Shown piece by piece: positions 34,399-43,100 of a stretch of DNA of 64,000 bases. The first letter of the stretch is position 1, and every line of letters begins with the position of its first letter. The notes below the pieces were generated by a model. The model was not told where the DNA came from. It made no database searches and saw only the letters and a list, made by a program, of their open reading frames with translations. The stretch spans positions 1 through 64,000 of the forward strand of contig JAQSWY010000013.1 of NCBI GenBank assembly GCA_029266425.1. Direction: 5' to 3'. The DNA comes from Xanthobacteraceae bacterium. Its GTDB lineage: Bacteria > Pseudomonadota > Alphaproteobacteria > Rhizobiales > Xanthobacteraceae. The position numbers were made by a program, and so were the translations under genes.

Positions 34399-35007
34399 TC
34401 AAGCCTCCGCAATCGCGACCGAGCGCGGCAGGCCCGCGACGCCGCCGGCACCGGTCAGTATGAGGTCGATGCCGCGCGGGAACAAAGCCCGGTTCTCTGC
34501 CCAGCGTGCGGCAAGATCCACAGGGAGCGGGGCGGCATTGAAGTATCGCGCGCGCTCGATGCCGGGGCCCTGAAGCTGGAGGCCTGCGGTCGCGAAGCGC
34601 TCGACCTGCAGGATCAGCGTCGCCGAGGCGTCCGGGTAATCGGGCGAGCCCTGCGCGAAGAGCGCGAAATCCGGCGTGCGCTCGGGCTCGGCGATCAGCG
34701 CGAACCGGGCCGCGGCGGGGTCCGTGACGATGGCGGCGCCAGTGTGGAAGCGCAGGAAGGCGCCAACCTCGGGCGCAGCTGCAAGCATGGGGTCGAGCCA
34801 GAGCGGGGTCTCGTAATCTGCCAGCGCCAGCGTCACCGCCGCCGCTTCGATCGAGAGTGGCGCCGGGGGCGCAAGTTCAAGCGACAGCGGCTCGACCGTT
34901 CCCGGCCGGGCCAGCGCCCACATCACGGCGCGAAACACCGTTTGCGAATCGAGCACTGGGTCCTTGAGGCCGGGCGCGAGAGCCGCGGCAAGGGCGTGAG
35001 GCGGCAT
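34399..35007 (-). CDS. phnH: C-P lyase core subunit PhnH
   Basis: 202 residues. SQTVFRAVMWALARPGTVEPL near the N-terminus and a C-terminal FPRGIDLILTGAGGVAGLPRS are typical of PhnH. It is a structural subunit of the PhnGHIJ complex without known catalytic residues. It starts directly after the phnG stop. Confidence 0.93.
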   Translation of the reverse strand: MPPHALAAALAPGLKDPVLDSQTVFRAVMWALARPGTVEPLSLELAPPAPLSIEAAAVTLALADYETPLWLDPMLAAAPEVGAFLRFHTGAAIVTDPAAARFALIAEPERTPDFALFAQGSPDYPDASATLILQVERFATAGLQLQGPGIERARYFNAAPLPVDLAARWAENRALFPRGIDLILTGAGGVAGLPRSVAIAEA

Positions 35008-35484
35008 CTAGTCTTCCCCTCGCACAAGCGTGAAGAACTCGACCTTGGTTGCCGCAGTTTCGGCGCGCACAGTGCCGGTCTCGCGGGCGAGCCGCCGACG
35101 CACCGGCGCCAGCGCCGTCTCCACGGCGGCGCGGCGGTGACCATCCTGCCAGAGCGCGTCGATGATCGCGGCGGCGCGTGCCGATTGCGGAGCCCGGCCG
35201 AGCCGGTAGCTGAAGCCGGCAGCGCCGCCGTCGAGCTTCACCGCGGCCCGGCTCACCGTCGCTTCGCCGAGATTGAAGGGCGCGCCATCGCCTCCGGTGC
35301 GACCGCGCAGCATGACGAGCCCGACTTCCGGAGCCCTGAGGTCGTTCGCCTTTGGCAGTGGCCCCAAGGCTTCCAATATCGAATCGAGCTCGGCCGGCTC
35401 GGCTCGGGCAAGTGCCGCCATCGCCAGCTGCCGGGCCACCAGCTCGGAGAAGGTGTCGTGATCGTTCGGATCTTGCTTGGTCAT
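35008..35484 (-). CDS. phnG: C-P lyase core subunit PhnG
   Basis: 158 residues. ELVARQLAMAALARAEPAEL and LRAPEVGLVMLRGRTGGDGAPFNLGEATVSRAAVKL match PhnG. First gene of the phn operon, 125 bases from the divergent phnF. No phnCDE phosphonate transporter is present in the window, so uptake genes must be elsewhere. Confidence 0.93.
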   Translation of the reverse strand: MTKQDPNDHDTFSELVARQLAMAALARAEPAELDSILEALGPLPKANDLRAPEVGLVMLRGRTGGDGAPFNLGEATVSRAAVKLDGGAAGFSYRLGRAPQSARAAAIIDALWQDGHRRAAVETALAPVRRRLARETGTVRAETAATKVEFFTLVRGED

Positions 35485-35534
35485 GGCCGTCTCTGGATGG
35501 CGGCTTCACCGCCGAAGGAGCAGGACGGGGTGAT

Positions 35535-35554
35535 TTGTATATTTATCTATACAA
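35535..35554. promoter_or_regulatory. Candidate PhnF operator between phnG and phnF
   Basis: TTGTATA (35535-35541) and TATACAA (35548-35554) are perfect inverted repeats around a 6-base spacer. It sits in the divergent promoter region and is the size expected of a HutC-type GntR dimer site. Confidence 0.65.
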
Positions 35555-35609
35555 ACATGCAAGGCCATGATCTAGTCGACCTCGACAAAATGTCGCTCGG
35601 ACCTAAGCA

Positions 35610-36368
35610 ATGCCCGACAACACTGTTATGACGCCTGCCGCCCTAGACGACGTCGCCCGCGGGTCCGGCGTCGCGCTTTGGAAGCAGATCGCCGAGCGCA
35701 TCGAGGCCGAGATTGTCGAGGGCCGGCTGGCGCCGGGCGCGCGGCTGCCCACCGAGGCCGAGCTCTCCGAGCGATTCGGCGTCAATCGCCATACGTTGCG
35801 CCGGGCCCTGGCCACGCTCACCGAGCAGGGGCTAATCGAGGCGACTCCGGGACGCGGCACCTTCGTGCGCGAGCCGCCGCTGCGCTATCCGATCGGCCCG
35901 CGCACCCGTTTCTCTGAAATCGTCTCGGCGGAAGGGCGCGAGCCCGGCGGGCGGGTGACCGGCTCGCAGGTCGAACCCGCCACGGCGGATGTCGCGAAGG
36001 CCCTGAAGATCGCCCTTGGCGACGAGGTGCTCCGCATCGACATGGTGCGCGACGCCGACGGCGTGCCGATCACCTGCGGCAGCCACTGGTACATCGCCGA
36101 GCGCTGCCGCGACCTCGATCTCATCGCTGCCGCCACCGGTTCGGTCACGCGCGCGATGGAGACGCTCGGGCTCGGCGACTACCGCCGGCTGGAGACGCGC
36201 ATCACCGCGCGGCTCGCCGATGATGAGGAACGCCGCCTGCTCGCGCTCGCGCCGGGCCGCACGGTCATGGTGGTCGAAGCCATCAATGGCGACCCGCAAC
36301 GCCGGCCGATCCAGTTCTCCCGCGCCCGCTTCTCCGCCGACCGAGTGCAATTGGTGGTCAAGAGCTGA
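35610..36368 (+). CDS. phnF: Phosphonate operon regulator PhnF (GntR/HutC)
   Basis: 252 residues. Winged helix at ~20-90 (LPTEAELSERFGVNRHTLRRALATL, GRGTFV) and a UTRA effector domain behind it (PIGPRTRFSEIVSAEGREPG, MVRDADGVPI, GHxx replaced by CGSHWYIAERC). It is divergent from phnG with a clear palindrome between them. Probable repressor of the phn operon; phosphate control cannot be judged from the sequence. Confidence 0.9.
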   Translation: MPDNTVMTPAALDDVARGSGVALWKQIAERIEAEIVEGRLAPGARLPTEAELSERFGVNRHTLRRALATLTEQGLIEATPGRGTFVREPPLRYPIGPRTRFSEIVSAEGREPGGRVTGSQVEPATADVAKALKIALGDEVLRIDMVRDADGVPITCGSHWYIAERCRDLDLIAAATGSVTRAMETLGLGDYRRLETRITARLADDEERRLLALAPGRTVMVVEAINGDPQRRPIQFSRARFSADRVQLVVKS

Positions 36369-36386
36369 CCCGGTCGGCGAGACCCA

Positions 36387-36974
36387 TCAGGCGATGATAA
36401 AGACGATCTCGTAGGTCGACGGGTCGACGATGACGATCCGGCCGTCCGCCAGCACGAAGAAGCGGAAGCCGCGATACTGCGGCACGATCTCCACAACCTC
36501 CGGCGGCAGCACCTGCAATTCCACGGTCCGCGGCACCGCCGTGCCGACGACAACGTTGAAGTTCACGTTGGTCACCGGCTTCACGCGGTGCTTGACGATG
36601 CTCTGCCGCACCGTGGTGCGCTTCTCGGCACTCAGTGCGCCTCGCTCGGGTCCGGCATCGGTCGTCGCTTTCTGCCGCTGCTGCGTGCCCGCGGCTGGGG
36701 GCTCCTGCGCCTGCTTGCCGGCCTTGGGCATGGGAGCGGTCTCCCCGGGGGCGGCCTGACCGGTCTGCGGGCGGGTGGTTCCCGAAGGGCTGGTGCCGCC
36801 TTCCGGCATTTGTTGCTGCTGTGCCGCAGGCGCTTCCGGTGCGGCGCCGCCGGGTGTGGTGGGTGCGGGCTGGGTGCGACCGGCCGGGGGAGGCATCTCC
36901 GGCGTCTGCGCGGTGGCCGGCACGGCGAGGAGCAGCGGCAGGGCCGCCACCGTGGTGAAAAGCATCGTACGCAT
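36387..36974 (-). CDS. Exported DUF1236-domain protein
   Basis: 195 residues. Signal peptide 1-23 ending PATAQ. A Pro/Gln/Gly/Thr-rich low-complexity segment (~25-105) is followed by a DUF1236-type C-terminus with VNFNVVVGTAVPRTVELQVLP, VPQYRGFRFFVLADGRIVIVDP. Such proteins are common in Rhizobiales and of unknown function, probably periplasmic. Its gene is convergent with phnF (18 bases apart). A near-consensus EcfG promoter lies about 90 bases upstream. Confidence 0.85.
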   Translation of the reverse strand: MRTMLFTTVAALPLLLAVPATAQTPEMPPPAGRTQPAPTTPGGAAPEAPAAQQQQMPEGGTSPSGTTRPQTGQAAPGETAPMPKAGKQAQEPPAAGTQQRQKATTDAGPERGALSAEKRTTVRQSIVKHRVKPVTNVNFNVVVGTAVPRTVELQVLPPEVVEIVPQYRGFRFFVLADGRIVIVDPSTYEIVFIIA

Positions 36975-37064
36975 GGCTGTCTCCGTCGAGTTATTGCGAG
37001 CGGACGCCGGACGATGGAACCCGCGGGGCTCGTCCTGACGTTACGTCGCATCCGACTCAGCGGT

Positions 37065-37089
37065 AACGATCGGAGCAGGAAGAATTTCC
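37065..37089 (-). promoter_or_regulatory. Possible EcfG-type promoter for the DUF1236 gene
   Basis: On the minus strand GGAAA, 16 bases, CGTT; one base off the GGAAC-N16-CGTT consensus seen twice at 21485 and 21988. It is about 90 bases upstream of the start codon. Weak on its own. Confidence 0.3.
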
Positions 37090-37207
37090 ACGACGGACAG
37101 CAAAATTCGGTTTTCCGGACGAAATTACTAGGCGAGAGGTAAGTGTAAGCCGCTTTCGCGGCTGGATACCCCTCATGGGATCGCAATTGTTCCGCGTCGC
37201 GCGACAG

Positions 37208-37918
37208 TCAGGCGGCGCGCTCGACCGGCTTCCCGACGCGGTTCCGCTCCCGCGCAAACGGGCTGAGGCCGAGCCATTGCTGCATCGATGCGGCGAGGTG
37301 CGGATCGCCGTCGAGCCGGAGCCGCCGCTCCTCGATCTCGCCGCGGACATTGGCGAGCCCCATCCAGATCGCGGTCATGGTGCGCAGCGGGCACTCGACA
37401 TAGAGATCGATCTCGAATCCGGGATCGGTGGAGCAGAGGTCGACCTCGCGCCCTTCGACCACCATCCAGAATTTCTGCCTTGCCGCCGCCAGCTCGGGGA
37501 ACTGGAAGCGGATGGTGCAGCGGCGCGGCGGCATCGGCGTCGGGTCGAGGTGGCGGCGCATGTCCCACATCAGGAGCGACGGATCGAGTTTTTCGAGCGA
37601 CTGGTCGGTCTCTACCCAGCGCTGGCCCCAGATGCCGAGCGCCATCACCACCTCGCGCAGATCCTCACCGGCGGGGGTGAGATGATATTCGACCCCGTCA
37701 TCGGTGCGCCGCGTCTCGATGATGCCGGCATGGGCCAGTTCCTTCAGCCGTTTCGACAGCAGCGTCGGCGACATGCGCGGCACGCCGCGCCTGAGATCGT
37801 TGAAGCGGCGGCTGCCGCACATGAATTCGCGAAGCACCAGGGCGGTCCAGCGGGTGCAGACGACTTCCGCAGCCATCGCGACCGGGCAAAACTGGCCGTA
37901 GCTGGCCGTTAGTTCCAT
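37208..37918 (-). CDS. HxlR-type regulator fused to an SCP2-like domain
   Basis: 236 residues from the ATG at 37918. Residues 1-100 form an HxlR winged helix (CPVAMAAEVVCTRWTALVLREF, RFNDLRRGVPRMSPTLLSKRL). Residues ~130-230 resemble a sterol-carrier SCP2 fold (FWMVVEGREVDLCSTDPG, AIWMGLANVRGEIEERRL), which could bind a hydrophobic or acyl-CoA ligand. It is divergent from an acyl-CoA dehydrogenase-like gene with a perfect palindrome between them, so it probably controls that gene in response to a lipid-like effector. Confidence 0.85.
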   Translation of the reverse strand: MELTASYGQFCPVAMAAEVVCTRWTALVLREFMCGSRRFNDLRRGVPRMSPTLLSKRLKELAHAGIIETRRTDDGVEYHLTPAGEDLREVVMALGIWGQRWVETDQSLEKLDPSLLMWDMRRHLDPTPMPPRRCTIRFQFPELAAARQKFWMVVEGREVDLCSTDPGFEIDLYVECPLRTMTAIWMGLANVRGEIEERRLRLDGDPHLAASMQQWLGLSPFARERNRVGKPVERAA

Positions 37919-37984
37919 CGTGGCGATCCTCTGATCGAACGGCCGTACCCAGAGGAAGACTACGCTGTACCGTCCCGCCGGGCG

Positions 37985-38001
37985 AGTACATTTTTTGTAC
38001 T
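37985..38001. promoter_or_regulatory. Candidate operator of the HxlR-SCP2 regulator
   Basis: AGTACA (37985-37990), five T, TGTACT (37996-38001): a perfect inverted repeat between the regulator and the acyl-CoA dehydrogenase-like gene. It has the 5-base spacer and TAC core often seen for HxlR sites. Confidence 0.6.
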
Positions 38002-38058
38002 TGATGACTGCTCCCAAAGGTCAAAGGATCACCGTGCCCCCTGCCTAGGAGCAGTACG

Positions 38059-39216
38059 ATGACTGTTGTAGCACAAACAGAATTCTCCGCCGCGCCGCCT
38101 TTGGATTTCCTTGCCGTTGCTCGCGAACTCGGGCCGAAATTCGCCGAGCGGGCAAGGCTGGCGGATGATGACGACACCTTCGTTTCGGAGAATTACCACG
38201 AGCTGAGAGCTTCCGGCCTCGTCGAGGCCGGCGTGCCCGCGGACCTCGGCGGAGGCGGCGCGGATATCGCCGAGCTCTGCGGCGTGATCCGGGAGCTGGC
38301 ACGTCATTGCGGATCGACCGCGCTCGCCTTCGCCATGCACACCCACCAGGTGGCGATCCCCGCGTGGCGCTGGACCCACCAGCAGGCCGCGCCCGTCGTG
38401 CCGCTGCTGAAGCGCGTGGCGGCGGAGCGCATCATCCTCCTGTCGAGCGGCGGCTCCGACTGGATCGAGGGTTCCGGCAAGGCCGAGCGGGTCGAGGGCG
38501 GCTACAAGATCACCGCCCGCAAGGTCTTCACCTCGGGATCGCCCTCCGGCGACCTGCTGATGACCGGCGCGGTGCTCGAAGGCGAGCCGGACGGGCCGCA
38601 GGTGCTGCATTTCGGCGTACCGATGAACTCGGGGCACGTCTCGATCTCGCCGACCTGGAAAGCGCTCGGCATGCGCGGCACCGGCTCCAACGACGTGATG
38701 ATCGAAGGGCACTTCGTTCCCGAAGCGGCGGTGGCGCTGCGCCGCAAGCAGGGCGAATGGCACATGCTGTTCCACATCATCTCGATGGTCGCCTTGCCCA
38801 TCATTTATGCCGCCTATCTCGGCGTCGCCGAGCACGCCCGCGACATCGCCCTCGGCCTTGCCAAAAGGCGGGCGGCGGATCCGCACACAGTCATGCTGGT
38901 GGGGCAGATGGAGACTGAGCTGCGCGCCGCGCAATATGCGCTCGCCAGCATGATCGCGACGGCCCAGCGCGGCACGCCGTCGCCAGAGAGCACGAACGAG
39001 AGCATAATCGGGCGCTCGCTGGTGGGGCGCCATGCCATCGCCGCCGTCGGGTTCGCCATGGAGGCCGCGGGCGGCGCCGGCTTCTTCCGCGACAACGGCC
39101 TCGAGCGCTGCTTCCGCGATATCCAGGGCGCCCGCTATCACCCGATGCGCGGCGGGCCGCAGCAGGAGTTTTCCGGCCGTCTGGCGCTGGGGCTCGACAC
39201 GGCGCGGACCTTCTAG
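38059..39216 (+). CDS. Acyl-CoA dehydrogenase-fold flavoprotein
   Basis: 385 residues. N-terminal helical domain (residues ~20-120), middle beta domain with ITARKVFTSGSPSGDLLMTGA and GMRGTGSNDVMIEGHFVP, and C-terminal helices ending ERCFRDIQGARYHPMRGGPQQEF. The C-terminal pattern is that of acyl-CoA dehydrogenases and related flavin monooxygenases of the same fold; the usual catalytic glutamate is not obvious. It may oxidise an acyl-CoA or act as an FMN-dependent monooxygenase. Control by the divergent HxlR-SCP2 regulator is likely. Gene is monocistronic, with a repeat and a terminator downstream. Confidence 0.8.
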   Translation: MTVVAQTEFSAAPPLDFLAVARELGPKFAERARLADDDDTFVSENYHELRASGLVEAGVPADLGGGGADIAELCGVIRELARHCGSTALAFAMHTHQVAIPAWRWTHQQAAPVVPLLKRVAAERIILLSSGGSDWIEGSGKAERVEGGYKITARKVFTSGSPSGDLLMTGAVLEGEPDGPQVLHFGVPMNSGHVSISPTWKALGMRGTGSNDVMIEGHFVPEAAVALRRKQGEWHMLFHIISMVALPIIYAAYLGVAEHARDIALGLAKRRAADPHTVMLVGQMETELRAAQYALASMIATAQRGTPSPESTNESIIGRSLVGRHAIAAVGFAMEAAGGAGFFRDNGLERCFRDIQGARYHPMRGGPQQEFSGRLALGLDTARTF

Positions 39217-39329
39217 AGCCCTTGTCGTTCGGATGGCAACATCCGAACGACAAGAAAAGGCTATAGATTCAATAAGCTGAGCAATTCCTCTTCGATCAGA
39301 TGATTCCATCTGATCGGGAAATGCTCTAG
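39213..39329. repeat. Interspersed palindromic element, family E
   Basis: The ends CTAGAGC (39213-39219) and GCTCTAG (39323-39329) are inverted. Inside are a perfect 15-bp hairpin with GCAA loop (39221-39254) and a perfect 10-bp hairpin CGATCAGATG / CATCTGATCG (39293-39316). The GATCAGATG hairpin with AGAGCATTTCC-type ends is a motif familiar from Rhizobiales genomes. Confidence 0.88.
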
Positions 39330-39352
39330 GCGGCCGGGGGGCACGCCGAGGC

Positions 39353-39384
39353 GCCGCCGGGGCGAACTGTCCCGGCGGCGTTTT
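39353..39384. terminator. Intrinsic terminator downstream of the acyl-CoA dehydrogenase-like gene
   Basis: GCCGCCGGG (39353-39361) and CCCGGCGGC (39371-39379) form a 9-bp GC stem followed by G and TTTT on the plus strand. Confidence 0.8.
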
Positions 39385-39507
39385 CGTTCAGGTGGCCTTC
39401 GGCTCCAATCCGCGGCCACCTTGATACCTTGGCCGAAGCGCGAGAGACTCGCTCCAACACATGCGCCGGCGGCATCGAATCGGCCGGTGGGGAGCGGCCG
39501 GGACGCC

Positions 39508-39960
39508 ATGGATGAGATGAGCCTGAAGATCCTGCGGATTCTTCAGAAGCAGCCGGATCTGACCGTCGCGGAAATCGGCGAGCGTGTTGGGCTCAGCCAC
39601 ACGCCCTGCTGGCGCCGCATCAAGGAGATGGAACGCGACGGCGTCATCATGGGGCGATCGGTCCGCCTCGATCCGCGGGCGCTCGGGTTCGATGTCTCGG
39701 TGTTCTGCTTCATCCGCCTGAAACAGCATGACGAGGACACGCTGCTCGCCTTCGAGAAGGCGGTCCGCGCCATGCCGGAGGCGGTCCAGTGCTATTCGAT
39801 GACCGGCGACCACGACTACGTGCTGCGCATCCTCGCAAAGAGCGTGCGGGAGTATGAGGAGATCTTGAAGCGGTCTCTCCTGCATCTGCCCGGTGTCGGC
39901 TTCGTCAATTCCAGCTTCGCCCTGGACGAGCTGAAGAACACATCCGAGCTTCCCATCTAG
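39508..39960 (+). CDS. Lrp/AsnC-family regulator
   Basis: 150 residues from the ATG at 39508; the frame is open upstream but this gives the normal N-terminus MDEMSLKILRILQKQPD. Helix-turn-helix at ~20-45 (VAEIGERVGLSHTPCWRRIKEM), then the RAM effector-binding domain (YSMTGDHDYVLRILAKSVREYEEIL, LPGVGFVNSSFAL). It lies 148 bases ahead of the ferredoxin oxidoreductase gene and in the same direction as the leucine operon. Lrp-type proteins often activate branched-chain amino acid or ketoacid catabolism in response to leucine, which fits. Confidence 0.9.
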   Translation: MDEMSLKILRILQKQPDLTVAEIGERVGLSHTPCWRRIKEMERDGVIMGRSVRLDPRALGFDVSVFCFIRLKQHDEDTLLAFEKAVRAMPEAVQCYSMTGDHDYVLRILAKSVREYEEILKRSLLHLPGVGFVNSSFALDELKNTSELPI

Positions 39961-40108
39961 CCGCATCCGCGAAAGGCGGACCGAATTCCCCCTACGGGCG
40001 TTGTTATTAGGACGCCATCCTCGGAAGCGCCCGCCCGAGGCCCGAGAAAGGGACCCCAGTCCCCGAGTAAGGCTGCACTATCGGCCTACGCACTTGGTCC
40101 CGACTCCC

Positions 40109-43100
40109 ATGGGGGCTGCCGTGTCGCTGACGCTTGATGACAAGTATCTGGCTGAAGAGGGCCGGATTTTCCTGTCGGGCACGCAGGCCCTGGTTCGCCT
40201 GCCCATGGTCCAGATGCGGCGCGACCGCGCCGCCGGGCTGAACACCGCCGTCTTCATCTCGGGCTATCGCGGTTCTCCGCTCGGCGGCTACGACCAGCAG
40301 CTGACGAGCGCGCGCAAGCATCTCGATGCGCACGGCGTGGTCTTCCGCCCCGGGCTCAACGAGGATCTGGCGGCGACCGCGGTCTGGGGCACGCAGCAGC
40401 TGCATCTCTCGCCGGGCGCCCGCAAGGACGGGGTGGTCGGTATCTGGTACGGCAAGGGTCCGGGCGTCGACCGCTCGGGCGATGTGCTGAAGCACGGCAA
40501 TGCGGCCGGATCGTCCCGGCTCGGCGGCGTGCTGTGCCTCGCCGGCGACGACCATTCCTGCAAGTCCTCCTCGATCCCGCATCAGTCCGACCATGCCTTC
40601 ATGTCGGCCCTGATGCCGGTGCTCTATCCGTCCTCGATCCATGAGTTCGTGGAATACGGCCTGCTCGGCATCGCCATGTCGCGCTATTCGGGCTGCTGGG
40701 TCGGCATGAAGTTCATTTCCGACACGGTCGAGACCACGGCCTCGGTTTCCCTCGACGGCGAGAAGCGCCGCTTCCTCCTGCCGACGGATTTCGAGCTGCC
40801 GCCCGGCGGGCTCAATCTGCGCTGGCCCGATCCGGCGCTGGTGCAGGACGAGCGGCTGCAGGCCCACAAGGGTTATGCCGCGGTCGCCTTCGCCCGCGCC
40901 AACCATGTCGACGAGGTGACGTTCGATGTTCCGCGCGCCCGCATGGGCATCATCGCGTCGGGCAAGGCCTATGAGGATGTGCTGCAGGCACTCAAGGAAC
41001 TCTCGATCGGGCCGGACGAGATGCGCGAGATCGGCCTTCGCATCCTGAAAGTGCGGATGCCATGGCCGCTGGAGCCCGAAGCGGTGCGGCACTTCTCCGA
41101 GGGTCTCGAAGAGGTGCTCGTCATCGAGGAGCGCCGGGAGATCATCGAGAACCAGATCAAGCAGCAGCTCTTCAACTGGCGCGCCGATGTCCGCCCGCGC
41201 ATCATCGGCAAGTTCGACGATCGCGACCACCCGTTCCTGCCACTGTCCGAGGCGCTCACCGTCGGCATCGTCACCCGCGCCATCGCCGCCCGCGTGCTGC
41301 GCTTCGATTTCGATGCGGGGCTCAAGAAGAAGATCGAAGACGAGCTTGCCTATGTCACCGGGCGCGACGAGCTGGCCAAGGGCCACGTCGCACCGTTGAG
41401 TCGGCTACCCTTCTTCTGCTCCGGCTGCCCGCACAACACCTCGACCCGGGTGCCGGAGGGCAGCCGCGCGCTGGCGGGCATAGGCTGCCACTACATGGTC
41501 CAGTGGATGGATCGGAACACCCAGACCTTCACCCATATGGGCGCGGAAGGCGTGCCATGGACCGGCATCGCCCCGTTCACCGACGAGAAGCACATCTTCG
41601 TCAATCTCGGCGACGGCACCTATTTCCATTCCGGCATCCTGGCCATCCGCCAGTCCGTCGCCGCCAAGGTGAACGTCACCTACAAGCTTCTCTACAATGA
41701 CGCGGTGGCGATGACCGGCGGCCAGGCGATCGACGGGCACCTGACCCCCCAACTCGTCACCCACCAGCTCCACGCCGAGGAAGTCAGTCCGATCTATTTG
41801 CTCTCGGACACGCCCGAAGCCTATGTGGCGCCCGAGCTCGCGCCGGGCGTCATCGTTCGCCACCGCGACGAGATCGACACGGTGATGCTCGAACTGCGCG
41901 AGACGCCCGGCTGCTCGGCCATCGTCTTCGTGCAGACCTGTGCGGCCGAGAAGCGCCGGCGGCGCAGCCGCAAGCTGATGGAGGACCCGCCAAAGCGGGT
42001 CTACATCAACCCGGCGGTCTGCGAGGGCTGCGGCGACTGCTCGGTGCAGTCCAACTGCGTCTCGGTCGAGCCGCTGGAGACCGCCTTCGGACGCAAGCGG
42101 CGGATCAACCAGTCGAGCTGCAACAAGGACTATTCCTGTCTGAAGGGCTTCTGTCCGTCCTTTGTCACGGTCGAGGGCGGCACGCGGCGCAAGCGTTCCG
42201 CAACGCCCCCCGACGTATCGGGATTGCCCGAGCCGGTCCTGCCTTCGCTCGGCCCGCATCCCTGGAACATCGCCATCGCCGGGGTAGGCGGAACCGGCAT
42301 CCTGACCATCGGTGCCCTTCTCGGCATGGCGGCCCACATCGACGGCAAGGCGCCGATGGTGCTCGACATGGCGGGCCTCGCGCAGAAGGGCGGGGCGGTG
42401 ATGAGCCACATCCGCATCGGATTGCGTCCGGAGGAGGTCACCTCGCCCCGCATCATGACGGGCGGCGCCGATCTTCTGATCGCGGCCGACGACGTCGTAG
42501 CCGCCTCGAAGGACGCGGTCACCCTGTGCGAGCCGAAGCGCACCGTGGGTGTCGTCAGCACCCACACCATCCCGGTCGCCGATTTCGTGCGCCAGCGCGA
42601 CTTCGACTTCAAGGCGAAGTCGGTCGAGCGGACCGTGCGCCGCACGCTCGCCCCGAACTCCCATTTCATCGACTTCACCGCCGTCGCCGAGGCGGTCTGC
42701 GGCGATGCCATCGCCACGAACATCATGATGACCGGCTTCGCCTGGCAGAAGGGATTGATCCCGCTGTCGCGCAAATCGATCGACCGCGCCATCGCGCTCA
42801 ACAGCGTCGCGGTCGAGACCAACCGCGCCGCGTTCGACTGGGGCCGGCTGTTGGCGGCCGAACCTGCGCGCGTCACCTCGCTGCTGAACTCCAGCCCGGC
42901 GGAGACGCACCTCGACGAGATGAGCCTCGACGAGCTGATCGCGCATCGCTCGGCGCATCTGACGGCTTATCAGGACGCCGCGCTCACCGAGCGCTACCTG
43001 GCGCTCGTCGCAAAGGTTCGGCAGCGCACCGAGGCGCTTGGCGTCAGTGAGCGCCTGCCGCGCATCGTTGCACACGTCTATGCAAGCCTGCTTGCCTATA

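Noticed and set aside
37016-37042. GGAAC-N18-CGTT on the plus strand
   Set aside because: The spacer is longer than the N16 matches and no plus-strand gene follows; the next genes read the other way.
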